A stretch of 64,000 bases of DNA from Rhipicephalus microplus (lineage: Eukaryota; Arthropoda; Arachnida; Ixodida; Ixodidae), in contig NC_134710.1 of NCBI RefSeq assembly GCF_043290135.1, positions 201,866,692 to 201,930,691 of the forward strand, in the 5' to 3' direction. The position numbers and the translations under genes were made by a program. The first letter of the stretch is position 1. Each line of letters opens with the position of its first letter. Shown here piece by piece: positions 25,050-36,706 of this stretch. The notes beneath the pieces are model-generated. The model searched no databases. It was not told where the DNA came from and was given only the letters and a program-made list of their open reading frames with translations.

Positions 25050-28000
25050 TACATTAGAGTGTAGGACATGTCTACAAGGACAAGGTAAACGCTCCTGGGG
25101 CACATCACGAAACAAATAGCCATTGCTTCGGTGCATAAGAGCGATTTATTCATTTATTCATAATACCTCAAAAGTCCCACATCCGATTGAATCTGGAAGC
25201 CATGTCATCGTCAAGGGACGTGTCACGTTGAATGTTATCACGGTTTTATGCACAAAAGCGACGCTGTTCTTTCTACGGCATCATTCGAGTACCCTTCTGA
25301 CTCAAGTTATGCAGACAAGTGGCATGTTTCTGGAAGATAACAAGGAAGCTTACCCACTATTTACTGTAATAGGAACTGATTCCTGCTGCCTTTCTCATTC
25401 GGAAGCGTTCACGATATTCCGCTTCGTAGCAGGGCATGATAAGCTATGAATAAGTTGAACTGACGCATTGTGCTTGCTGCAATCAGTTCACAGCAACGCA
25501 TCGAGTAGTTTACAGTTTTAAAAAAAGAAGTTCAATGCCCAATGATAAAACCTCACTACGGTTTCATGTGCGATGATCGTAGGACTTTTCAATAATTTTC
25601 GGCTACCTGGTGTTCTTCGCCGCAAGTCATACCAGAAGTTGTTGATGTTGTTGTTGTGTTTGTTGTTCCACATTCTGCTATCATTGTAAGGAGACCGCCA
25701 CAGGCGGTTTTAGCATTATTTTTTTTGGATCAATCGTTTTGTTTTGTTTCTTCTAAAGCGGAAGTGATGCTAAATAAAATAATCTGAATTTCGAATCGAA
25801 CATTTATCACGCGCTCAGCGCTCACATCGACTGAGTCTCAAGCACGGTGTAAGAATAAGTTAGGTCCTGACTAGTGCCTCCTCTATTTTTCTAGTGCCCG
25901 GGTTAAGGAGCGGATTTCAATCTGAAGTGGCCGTTCATAGCCCCCGAGATGGCGGGCACGTGGCGTATTTCTCTCCGACCGTCTCTATCGTCGCGCTCCC
26001 CAGCAAAACCAACGAGTACCGCCTCGCGCACCCGGCTACCACGAGAGGGCGCATTGAGTGAGGGTTCCAGCGGCGGTGGAGAGCACGGCATCCAGCAGAG
26101 CGCACGGGATTCCAGAGTGCGCATGGTTTTCTTTTTTTTTTTTTCGCCTACGAAGAAGAATCACTGCTAGGTTGTGGCTGAACTGAAAAAAATATTTTTG
26201 TGTGTGTTACTGCATTTATTTTGGTCCAATTTGCGGAGAGAAGCTTGGCAACTGCTGCATTTCTCTGCTAGGTAATGGTAAGAAGGTATCAATTTGTCTG
26301 TGGCAGTATTACTTTTTTCATTATGGTCAGTTTTGTATCTTTGCTAAATACCTCGATTTGAAATATATAGAGGCATTTTAGCATTCCTCCTTTCAGGAGA
26401 CTTGTTTGGTGGAAATATGGCTAAGTATGGTCGTTGAACCGAATTTCTCTCCTACCGTGACTCATAATTTTACTACTATATCGTGTACGGATATTTATGA
26501 GCTGGTCAACCGTTGCGTAGTTAAGCTCTAGATAACTGAGTGCCTTAGTCATCTCAATGAAATAAAGTACGTGAGAAGTAATTCGGCCAGAATATTGCAG
26601 AAGGCTTTAGTTAGCTGACCTACATTCACTCCCCACGTCTTTCACAGTGAAAGTGCCTGAGTTGTCATCGTCTCCTTATCCTTGATCTGAATTATGTTTT
26701 GGTAGCACAAAGGCAATATCAGTGTCAGGTTCATTTACTGTAGTCTCCACTGCGTCCAAATTGAAGGGTCACACATGCAGCAGAACGGCATCTTTCTCAC
26801 GAAAACTAAGTATTTGCCGAGGTAGGCAACTAAAGACAGAAAAAGTGCAGATTATCACTGCTATGTAACACCACAGTGTTTCATGAACAAATACATGAAA
26901 CTCTGAACGCGTGTTGCGTGCTTCTTCAACAAGCAAAACCTTTCGTTGTTTTATCTTACATTGTTCGACATATCCACTGAACACCGTAAAATTCACAGCA
27001 CGAATGGGCGACCATAAGTGACCGAACGTTCCGTTAACCACCTCGCGGTTGTCGCTGAACCGGCGACGTTCAGTTTAGACATAGTCTAGACGCATGGCGA
27101 CCGCTTGCACCCTCCTCCCTGCAACCTGCATCAGCGGCTCGACGGGAGGATTCTTGAAGTGGCATTACAATAAAAAGCAGCGCTGCTACATAAAAAGGAA
27201 AGAAAAAGCAACCCTTTTAATCGAGTGTAACCCGTAAGCGTAGAACGCGGCACTCTTCTGATTTGGCTTCTGAATCAGGCTGTCACTTTTTTTTCTTCGC
27301 CAGTGCCCTTCATACTATACAGCCTGTAAACTTTGAAGTAAAGTAAGTTTCTAGCATATGCAGACTTCTTGCAGAGGCATCGGGACTATAAGTGTTCCTA
27401 GATGGGCGGCGCAAATCTACAGCATAAAGGCCCACTTGAGAATATATACGCCCAAGCATTGACTTTGCCTTTCGTACATCTTGACCCGACATTTCCAAAT
27501 GAGTGCGAAGTTATGTATATGAGACCACAGAACCCTTTTTTCTCGCCACATGCAAGCTTCGCCAACAGTGCCGCTGCCTTTACGACCATACCACGGTGGA
27601 AGAATAATAAGAGGTGTGTGAACGAAGGCCGTGAGGGCGCCGACGGTTCAGTCGCGCTTCCACTCCTTCCGGCAGGTGGCAGCACTTGTGTCGGGGCCAT
27701 CGTAGCTGGGCTCAATGCATTGCCCGTGCCCGTCGGGGCCGTGAAAGGCAAGCGCAGCAATCACAAACTCAACCGATGGCTTGTGTAGACTGGGTGAGCA
27801 GTAATGTGCGTCTTTGCTCTATTCGATGCAGCACGAGAGATCGCAAGGAAACCTGTCTCCTACGCAACGCGGGCGTTTAAAGCGGGATGGTTACAATCAG
27901 CTGGCGCTATTATGTACACACGGCATGCGGCCGCTATTTTCGTTTAGCCTGCAACAGAAATATAGCAGTAGCGCAGGGGATTAAATCCAACACTGCTATA

Positions 28001-28100
28001 CCGCACCTAAGAGGCAAGCACTACTGTTGCATAAAAATAGGAAGCTAATGATGACCCCCCACTGAAAACTCAAAAAATCACTTTTGCGACTGCATTTCTT
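25050..28100. other. No confident gene; GC-rich patches
   Basis: 25900-26150 and 27400-27880 are GC-richer than the surroundings and carry overlapping frames on both strands (to 128 residues). They lack a recognised domain, and the opposite-strand frames are equally open, which argues for old repeat sequence, not exons. The rest is AT-rich. Confidence 0.35.
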
Positions 28101-28105
28101 CGCTA

Positions 28106-28327
28106 ACCGCCGCGGTAGCTTCGTGGCTATGGCGTTGTGCTGCTGAGCCCATGGACGCGATTCCCCGCTGCTTTTATGATGGAAGTGAAAAGCAAGAACG
28201 CCCGTGTGTTCGAGATTCTGGGCACGTTAACCATTCCCAGGTGGTCAAAATTAATACGAAGCTATGTTCCACTACGGCGCGCCTCATAACTCGGGTACTT
28301 TCGACTTTCGGTGCCGTAGCCCCATAA
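28106..28327 (+). mobile_element. tRNA-derived SINE, diverged copy
   Basis: Starts with CCGCGGTAGCTTCGTGGCTATGG-type A-box region, then a decayed B box GCGATTCCCC, GCACGTTAACCATTCCCAGGTGGTC, and ACTACGGCGCGCCTCATAA near the end. This is the ordered landmark set of the tick SINE with many substitutions. Confidence 0.7.
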
Positions 28328-28331
28328 AAAA

Positions 28332-28454
28332 ACAATCATTTTCACTTTTTTATTAAAGACATCAGAATTTACACAATCATTTTCACTTTTTTATTAAAGA
28401 CATCAGAATTTACACAATCATTTTCACTTTTTTATTAAAGACATCATAATTTAC
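28332..28454. repeat. Three tandem 41-bp units carrying a minus-strand AATAAA
   Basis: Units start at 28332, 28373 and 28414 with ACAATCATTTTCAC and end ATCAGAATTTAC (ATAATTTAC in the third). Read on the minus strand each contains CTTTAATAAAA, so the decayed transposase gene ends in three polyadenylation-like signals. Confidence 0.9.
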
Positions 28455-28575
28455 ACATTACAGCACAATGAACTAGAAAACACAAGAACTTCTACTCACG
28501 TCCTTCCCCTCTTTGTGGAAAACAGGCGTGTAACAAACACTGCTTCGGCAATTGCACACAGTACAATCCACCAAG

Positions 28576-30855
28576 TCACGTCAGCTTGGCAAGCTTGCGC
28601 AGTTGCTGGGCTTTGTTCTTCATTTGAAGTAGCCTCCGTTCGCAAAACTGCCTCATTCTCATGGCAACGTAACTATGTAGCAAGGTAGCCATGATTTCTT
28701 CTTTGTGGTTTGCACAAAGAAATGAAAATTTTCGCTCTTCAAGAACACTCTCGACAGTGAGTTCATACACATTCTTGTCAGCCTCATGCCTATGAAAGTG
28801 CAGCTTCTGCGGCTTGAAGAAAGTGGAAAATATGACGCTTCGGGTGCAGAAGGCCACCTCTGGTTTTGCACAAAACAAGAGCTCCTTCCGGTTGTTTGTG
28901 CACTTCACTTGCTTTAACCAGGCCTCCTTGACATACGAGGTAGACCGTGTTCCGAAGAAGTTTCCTACACAAGAACCCTGCAAGGTAATAAACAATGCAC
29001 TCAGAAGTCCCTGGGATTTCATAAACATGATCAAAAACATCCTCACATTCCACTTCTGCTGAAACTAATCCATCTAGTTTTTCTTTCAGCTCCTTGAGCT
29101 TTGTCGTCTGTGCACCAACTTCTTGGAAAGCAAGCTTTAGGTCTGTCAGCGTTAGTGCACAGCGTTCCTGGCTACCCTGAAGTTCGCAATTTCCAAATTT
29201 CAGTGGCTTCATTAGGCTATAGAAGGACAGCATATTATAAAGTTGAAGGAAAGTGGGCATAGAAGGGTGCTCATTCTGACCTCCTACATGGCGAATGATG
29301 CCAAAAAACCGCTCTAGCACATCCTGATTAAACTTCCCCGTCAAAACATACTTAAAGCCGCAGCTTTTTAGGAGGTATCTTGACAGCTCCAGTGCTGAGA
29401 GGACTGTCACACGAAGGCCTTCAGCTGTCTGTTCGGTTAAGAAGCTTGCTCGGGCTATCTTGCCTGATGCGGCCTCCTTTTCCCACATATTTAGCCAATG
29501 CAGGAAGGAAGCAAGAACCCTTAAATCCTTGCTTCCGTTTGTAATTCCCTCCTTGGGGTGGTTCCTGTTCAGAGCGTCAAAGAGGTCATTGAATTTTTTT
29601 TGTGAACTGCGCTGTCCCTTTAACAATTTGAAGGCCATCTGTTCCCCTAGTTGAGTAGAATTCTAGGCCACCTGCTACGCTTCGGCTAAAAATTTGTGTG
29701 GCCAGCTTCACACGCATCTTTTCAGTGTTTGTAGGGTTGATGTGCGCAAAAGTTATCTTAGGGCAGACAAGCAGGTGGGCAGGTTGCTTCCCATCCTCAA
29801 CAAATAGCTTATCGTAATGGGCCCAATGAGCACGCTCACCATTAAAACAAAGCATCTTTTCGACGATTACGCACACACTTCATCAGATGCGGCGCATCTG
29901 AAAAGACATAAGCACTACGTGTGTCGTCTGCTGGGTGTACAAAGGAGTGCCTAGTGTGCTGCAGCGATCCACTTATTCCAAACTCCCTCCACATGGAGCG
30001 ATTTGTGCTTGCACCGTCACACACCAGTGCATCCACGAAGGCCCCAGCCTCCTCTAGCAGAAAAATCGCTTTCAGAACCATCTGGGCGAGTGTTGTGCCC
30101 TTAGTGGGCCCTTTGCTTGCAAAAGCTGCAATTGGTTGAGAGTAATCGTCTCCAAACTCACGAAAAGTAAAAACAAGTCCGTGGTCGGCAAGTTCATTAG
30201 TGGTGCTGCCTTCAATGTCCCCAAAATCACTGTAGCCACTATAGGTCATTGTCTTGGAATGCATTGATGATTGATATGTGGGGTTTAACGTCCCAAAACC
30301 ACTATATGATTATGAGAGACGCCGTAGTGGAGGGCTCCGGAAATTTAGACCACCTGGGGTTCTTTAACGTGCACCCAAATCTGAGCACACGGGCCTACAA
30401 CATTTCCGCCTCCATCGGAAATGCAGCCGCCGCAGCCGGGATTCGAACCCGCGCCCTGCGGGTCAGCAGCCGAGTACCTTAGCCACTAGACCACCGCGGC
30501 GGGGCTTGGAATGCATTCTCACTTCCTTGCGTGCTTGCATTTCATCAAATACAAGGATACCGTGCCTCTGAAAATCGTTTTTCGTAGACAACTTCTTCTT
30601 GAGGGCAGCGAAAAATCGGCTGTCAAATCCGCATTTTGCCCTAACCAAGCTCAAGTACCTCCGAATTGTTGTTACACATGGTAAAGGTAGCACATCATTG
30701 CCACGAAGGAAAGAGTATGCTACAGGGCTGCGGATGTGCAATAGGAGGCACATCAAAAGCCAGAATTCTGTGTAACGCCGGCTTTTCCTATTCTGAAATC
30801 GGGCTGCTGAAATGCACTCTTTGACTGCGGTTAGTTGTGCGCTTGGAAGATTCAT
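28576..30855 (-). pseudogene. P-element/THAP9-like transposase, frameshifted and split by a SINE
   Basis: Minus-strand pieces in order: 30518-30855 (SRRYTEFWLLMCLLLHI.. to GILVFDEMQ), 29842-30264 (MTYSGYSDFGDIEG.., LVCDGASTNRSMW, DAPHLMKCVRNR), 29586-29876 and 28790-29638 (LTGKFNQDVLERFFGIIRHV, then GGQNEHPS). The FDEM, VCDGAS, DAPHLMK-R-R and NQDxLExFFGxIRxxGGxN motifs are those of P-element-type transposases (RNase H-like DDE core with Asp and Glu). Breaks: a SINE at 30266-30504, a frameshift around 29850, another around 29590-29640, and a third near 29000-29040. No THAP domain precedes it on this strand. Without the SINE and one target copy (252 bp) the frame across the site would be continuous, so the SINE came into an open frame. 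Probably inactive now. Confidence 0.88.
30266..30504 (-). mobile_element. Ruka-like SINE inserted in the transposase
   Basis: Flanked by a perfect 13-bp target duplication CTTGGAATGCATT at 30253-30265 and 30505-30517. B box GGTTCGAATCC at 30439-30449 and A box TGGTCTAGTGG at 30484-30494 (minus). About one difference from the copy at 22656. Confidence 0.95.
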
Positions 30856-30863
30856 TTGACTCG

Positions 30864-30937
30864 GCCTTAAAAGCGGCCTTAAAAGCGCGCATTCAGCGGC
30901 CTTAAAAGCGTGCGTCCGGCCTTAAAAGCGCGCATTC
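30864..30937. repeat. Clustered GGCCTTAAAAGCG motifs
   Basis: Four copies of GGCCTTAAAAGCG, irregularly spaced and separated by GCGCATTC-like words, just upstream of the transposase frame. They could be subterminal transposase-binding repeats or a simple local amplification. Confidence 0.7.
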
Positions 30938-30939
30938 AT

Positions 30940-32060
30940 TACGGCGCAGTACATGATAATTGTTGGTTGTTTCGACGCAAACTCATGTGGTTCCCATGGT
31001 CCCCCATTCAGCTCCGGGGCGTAATGTTAGAGTTGCATGCGGCAGTGATCGCGAGGCAGCGTTGCTATTGATCGACTCCTTTGCTGACTGTTCGGACGCA
31101 GCGCTGTCTCGTTTAGTGATACCAATTACCATTCTTGCAAACGTGAAGGGTAGTCTTGAGACACCACTTCTTACAATATTTATAATATTCGGGTTGTAAA
31201 TGGCGCCTACATATTTGAGTGTAGTACGAAGATGTATTACGAGACCAATTATCCAACCTACAAGCACCCTCCCCCGAACTTAGCGGCAGCTGCAACTTCA
31301 CGAAACGACAGTCGTACATTGTATTGAGGCGATTGCCTCAAATGCTTCCTCAAAAGCAAAAAAAACCATCACCGGCGGCGTTAACAATAGTGATGGAAGA
31401 AATCATCATTGCGTGAGAACGTCATCACATGACGTCACAGATCATCAAATTTTGTGACGTATCGGAAGGTTACGAAACTTGGTGGCATCGTATTACATTT
31501 TCGCATGGTTTAAATGGACCAATCATGAGGGCAGCACATGACCAGCTGATTGAATAAAATACAGAGTATTACGTGTGACAAGGATCTTATAGCATATTTT
31601 TGTTGCCACCATGGTCAAAGCCTGGGAAAAACAGCACACCGCTATGTTCGTGTTACATTTGATTCCCTCCTGTACCCGTGGAAGCCGGTGAAAAGCACGG
31701 ATGCAAATTGACTCGCATGAAAACACGAAATTGCGAGCTTTCTAGTACTTGCGGTCGTTCAGCGCCAGCTTCCCATAGTCTACTCCCGCAGCGCCACCAT
31801 GCAGCGGCGAGCGGAGGCGGAGAGCATGCTCGACGGCCTGAATAGAGTGTTTGCCTAGCACTAAAAAAAAAATATAGACGAGGTGCTGTCCCAACACTCG
31901 TTGCTCCGCGTAAGGAGAAGGCGCGTACAGCATGTGCCCACTGGTGACCTTGAGCTAAGAGTAGGTTACGTGGCGCGAGATGAGATGGCGCTACTGAATG
32001 GGGCGTCAGGAATTCGCGTGGCGCTCATTCTGAAATTCGCGCGCCAAAGAACACCTTCAT
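30940..32060. other. No gene seen
   Basis: Moderately GC-rich sequence with a TGACGTCA site near 31431 and overlapping short frames on both strands. No recognised protein or repeat boundary. Confidence 0.35.
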
Positions 32061-32099
32061 GAAAGCTTTGTGTGCATGGAATTTTGCTGTTTAGAAATG

Positions 32100-32675
32100 C
32101 GTTGCCCTGTGCCTGTGAGTCCTGCCAGTGCATTTCTTTTCCTGATTCACGCTTTGTGATTCAGTGCACCATACCTGACCACTGCATATTACTTCGAATG
32201 CGCGTCAGCGGCTTTGTCGCTAGCCGCGGAGCGTGTGTCGCCTTTCAAGGCTCCGTGGGAACCAGAACACTTGGATAAGCGGCAACGGGCAATTCCTAGA
32301 GCTGGCAGAGCCTTACAGTCTACTGACCTTATGTGCGCGAAGCATTTTCCGGAAGAAGAGATCTCTGCCTCATATCATACAGAATACAAGAGAAACGTCC
32401 TCTTGCACACACCAAAAAAAAAAAAACCTACGCTCACTTCGGATTCTGTGCCTGCCAATATACCGGGTTATCCAAAATACCTGACTGTACAGTGAAATAC
32501 CAGGAAAGCTCGGCGATAACAGTTGGCTGTACTGCCGACTTATCGAAAACGACGGGGCCAAAAGGTTCAACTGCATCTGAAGTGTCTGACACGACCGCTG
32601 AAAGAACGACGGGAAACCTGCTGTCGCGGTTTCCCGTCAGCAGCGACGGGCCTCATCCACGTGAAGAATAGGATG
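32100..32675 (+). pseudogene. THAP zinc-finger domain fragment
   Basis: The plus frame at 32214-32495 reads SPFKAPWEPEHLDKRQRAIP, then STDLMCAKHFPEEEIS and LTSDSVPANIPGYPKYL. This matches the second half of a THAP domain (C2CH): the W/RAI region, the CxxHF zinc ligands, and the closing AVPxIF-like motif followed by PxYL. The first Cys pair is not in this frame; CPVPVSPA-type sequence upstream is out of phase, so an exon boundary or a frameshift lies near 32210. A second break after PKYL moves to the frame ending at 32671. It is on the opposite strand to the nearby transposase core. Confidence 0.65.
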
Positions 32676-32679
32676 ATTC

Positions 32680-34250
32680 TCAACACGGCACTGATAGTGT
32701 AGGCCTATGCGCTACCAACTGAGTTGCTGATCACGCCGGAAAGGGAATTTCTTGTTTTAAATTCAGATGCCACTTTTTTTAGCTGCCTCATTTATACCTA
32801 TTTGGACCAATAAAAATGAAACGTTGTGGAATAACCAGGGAACAGAATTCAGTGTACATACTATTTCTGAGATGCAGCAGTGTTTTTGTACGTTCACAAT
32901 ATTCACGTGAATATAAGTAATTCGCCATGCTTGATGTCGTCAAAACAGATTTCCTCGTTTTTGGATATCTCTAGCTCGTCATCGTCACCATCTTGCAGCG
33001 TTGCAGGCGCACTTCCGACTATAGTACTTACGACACAACACCGTTTATTGAGGCGAAGGCTTTAGATAGTCTCAGATGCCTAATCAAACGCGAATTATGA
33101 TTTTCGGCGTCCCGCATTGGCAGCGTAAGGAACGAGCATATCAAAATATACTGCTTTAGGTAGTGCACCCGCTTTCACTGTCTCATAAGCTTTTCATCAT
33201 GTTCATCAAGCCTTCAGTAGGCATCATGAACCGACGACGGTGGAATGTGACATGCCTGAAGTCATCCGTGCACTACTATAGAACGCAGCAGTGTAGTTTA
33301 AGCTCACCTGTTTTTTTTTTATGTTATCTTCTTTCTGTCTCTCTCTTTTCATCCCTCAATCCCCTTCTCCTAGTGTAGAATAGCAAACCGGACGCTCGAC
33401 TGGTTGACCTTCCTGCCTTCCCTTCTTCGACCTCCTAACCCTGAAGTCCACACGGTTTGATAAAATAGGGCGAAGTATGGCTTATGGCACAAGTCTGACA
33501 GTCCCGCCATGGGTGTGGTACGGGTTAACTCAAGGCAGGCGCTGCCCGGGGTCGACCTTTGGAACCCAATGAAGTTCTTCCCATCATACCATGCTGCTAA
33601 CACTGCCAGAAGCTGAAATGGAGTGATCTTGGTGACGCTAACAAGACTGGCAAGGGCAGCGTGCCGATTGATGTTGTCCGCAAACGCGTGTAAGTTTCAT
33701 CATGCATTAGTTGAAGGTTTTCTGACGAAGTTTTCCGATCATTTTGCTAAGAAACCAGAACGCGACAATGATTTCCGCGTGCTCACGCATACAAGCACGC
33801 ACACATACACGCAGGCACATATGCACTCTCATGCACGCACAAACACACGCACGCAGACTATCGCCTACCCAATAGATAGCGCGCTTTTGCCCTCGGCCTG
33901 CTATCTTTAGCGCAAACGCCTCAAATTTTTTGGTGCGGACAACGCTGCTTTTTTTCTTCTGAACTAAAGACGCTGATGCCGACACCACCGACCCCGCTGA
34001 CCCCAGAATTCGATCGAAATGACCTCTTTAGTACTGTCGTGGTAAAATACGACTACTCTCCAGGGTAACGTTTGCTGCTGTCGAAGAATTTATATGACGA
34101 AAACACTGTTAGCAAATAAGGTACATATAAAATTAGGGAACCAATTATCGTTACAGCAGAGTGACAGTGTAATAATTTATTGACATACTTTTACATGTGT
34201 TTATCAAGCGTGAAAATTGGCCCCGTATCTGCATGTTTCACTGCACATGT
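32680..34250. other. No gene seen
   Basis: Includes a CA-rich ACGCAC-type patch at 33786-33860. Short frames have no motif. Confidence 0.35.
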
Positions 34251-34254
34251 CGTT

Positions 34255-34887
34255 GAAAGACGATAGTCTTGCATCTGGAGAGAGTGAACAAAACGTTTAT
34301 TTGATGTTCTGCGTGAGCAAATCGGTGAATTGTATTCTGGAGGCGCTGCGTTAGAAAGTCTCGATCCGTGCAGCGAAGGCGAAGGAGCGCATCGAGCCCC
34401 GTTAGACACGAGCGCTATCTGCCTGTTATCTTCGAAAATGAACGAAGGCGTGTGCGCCTGTCTTGGAGGCGATAAGTTGTAGAACGCAAAGCGACGGGCA
34501 GGTGCCACCACCTTGTCGTCTTAGCAAAGCGTTGGAAACACTCACCTCTTTGACCATCGCGTTGCATTGTCAGCGCATCGTGATATATGCTATTGCTGTT
34601 AGAAGTGCCTTTGTATGCCTTTTTAGTATAAAGTCACACATACAAAATATTGACGTGCTGTTATTGTGCCTCAGATATGCGCAATAATTGCTTTTCAATT
34701 GACAATCGCAAAAGTATGAACGCTGAAACTTGAGCAATATTGGTAGGCATTGCGGATGGGTTTGGTCGTTTGGAATGTCGTTTTGTGCCGTTCAACGTAC
34801 CGTTACGGCGGACAAACAGACAAATGTACAGACAGATAGACCGATTTTTTTTTTGTCGAAGTACCCCAAAAAAGACTATTGTCTTTA
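34255..34887 (-). mobile_element. MITE-like repeat with GACGATAGTC-type termini, copy 2
   Basis: Reverse-orientation counterpart of 2891-3543: starts GAAAGACGATAGTCTTGC, contains GCCTCAGATATGCGCAATAA and TTGAGCAATATTGG in reversed order, ends AAAGACTATTGTCTTT. Both ends carry the near-palindromic AAAGACNATAGTCTTT. Non-coding. Confidence 0.65.
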
Positions 34888-34889
34888 AA

Positions 34890-36284
34890 AACACGCGAGG
34901 CTCTGCAGCAGTAACCTCCTACACGCGGATAGTCACTCACCAGTAAGCGCCTTGATCCACCCTCCGTGAGCGTCATTTGTTGTATTAATACCTAAACAGC
35001 TCAGGCGACGAACACAATCTGGACATGGCGCCAAGTGCAGTGTCATCAGTGACATCTCTTAACTCATTCTTACACCGTGGTCTGAAGACTGTCTCATCAA
35101 CAGGCTGCATCTTATTTAAGAACAAGGCAGCAGGTAATAGCAGATACGTTCAATCTCACAGACATGCCGGAATATCTCATGGTAATGGAAGGTTGTTCAC
35201 TGAAATAATGAGAAGGATTGCTTTCTGTCAATCTGAAAAAAAATGCATAAGAAAACGTTAACGAACTTCAAACAACGCAACATATCAAAACCGTACATAC
35301 CTTATTCACACAATTGAAAGTTGACTCGAATGTAGGTAAACTCTTAAAATCACACACCAAAAGAGAAAAAGAAACGTGACCGCAGTTTATAAACGAAGAG
35401 CGCCAAATTGAGCTAGTTGGTTATTGTTCATTTTTGTAGCTTTAACCACGCTTATACAAAGCCAGACAAAGAGAAAGCTTCAGCTGTGAGTCTGCGAACG
35501 TGTTGTTCTTTGCTGTCTCTGTGTCTTCGTTTATATTCGCACCGTTAAACCTGTGTTGATAAACAAGGTGTAGGCACGTAGTCACTACACTCACTACACG
35601 CGCTCACTCGTCATCCTGCTTCATGAGCTTTGTTTGATTCTCATGCCAGAGTGGTTAGGGCGCGTCCTCGGCGTTCTCATTTCTGATGCGAAGGCGCGAG
35701 TTTTTTGCGAGAACGTTTCGCACATCACCAGGGAACACCGGAGAGAGAACAGCATGACAGGACGGGCGTCGACTTCATAACAGGATTCAGTGCCCACCCT
35801 GTTACGCACTTCTCTCGTAAAAAGTGACGCTGCAACATGTGAAGTAAGAAAGTGTTCATGACTAGCCCTGCAACTTGTTTTGTAAAGCTAAAATAATGAG
35901 CACAAATGCTGGAGTATACGGGCAGCTTCATGGCAGTGCTTACAGCTATGCAAAAAAAAAAAACTCGCTCTCGAGCAATATGCGGGGATAAACTTTAGAA
36001 AATTTTCCCTGAATCATAACTGAAGGCGGCGGTTCTTCATCAGGAAGCGCAGTTTACGTTTAGATCTGAAGCGCAAACACAATGTGGTAATCACACTACA
36101 TCATTCTTGATTTTTGGCTTGTCGCGCGGTAACAAGTCAAATTAGTTTCGGTTTCGAGTTCAATTCGACTCCTCAACTTCAGATTTCACTTGTGTAGTGA
36201 ACGTAATCAAAGTCGCACAAACGTGTAATTATTCTGTAAATGTGTAAATCTGTCCATGCCTATACGCAACGAAAACTGTACATC
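34890..36284. other. No confident gene
   Basis: A plus frame at 35025-35261 starts MAPSAVSSVTSLNSFLHR and has a donor-like GCAG|GTAATA at about 35131, but no homology is recognised. The rest is AT-rich. Confidence 0.3.
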
Positions 36285-36285
36285 C

Positions 36286-36522
36286 GTAGTCCGTTGGAGT
36301 TTGGTAGTCGTTCCCGTTCTAGGCTTCTCACCCGAAATTCGTGGATTCAATCCAGGTGGCGGTGGTCCCACTTCTATGGAGGCAAAGTTCGGAAAGCCCG
36401 TGTATTGTGCGATGTCAGAGTGCGTTGAAGAACACCAGAGGGTCTAAATCAGTCTGGAACCTTCAACTGTATGCGGTATTCATAATCATACCATAGTTTT
36501 GGTACGTGAAAAACCAGACATT
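36286..36522 (+). mobile_element. tRNA-derived SINE, old copy
   Basis: Landmarks in order: decayed B box GGATTCAATCC, TCTATGGAGGCAAAG, CCCGTGTATTGTGCGATGTC, GTTGAAGAACACCAGAGGGTC, then TTTTGGTACGTGAAAAACC at the end. This is the subfamily whose tail reads GGCACGTAAAACCCC-like. Confidence 0.65.
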
Positions 36523-36589
36523 ATAGTGTATAACAACTGCCCAGCTATCTGCGCATCTGTCATGTACGTTCGACGAATCATGATTTTTT

Positions 36590-36632
36590 TTAACGCGAAG
36601 CATTTCTTAGCGAACTTCGGCAACTTTGAGCG

Positions 36633-36706
<74 letters not shown>

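Noticed and set aside
27398..27788. Overlapping 120- and 128-residue frames on opposite strands
   Set aside because: No recognised domain and no splice support; both strands equally open, so more likely old repeat DNA.
28814..29062. 82-residue plus frame
   Set aside because: Antisense shadow of the P-like transposase relic.
31113..32000. Possible promoter with TGACGTCA element
   Set aside because: A single CRE-like word without a gene downstream on either strand is not sufficient.
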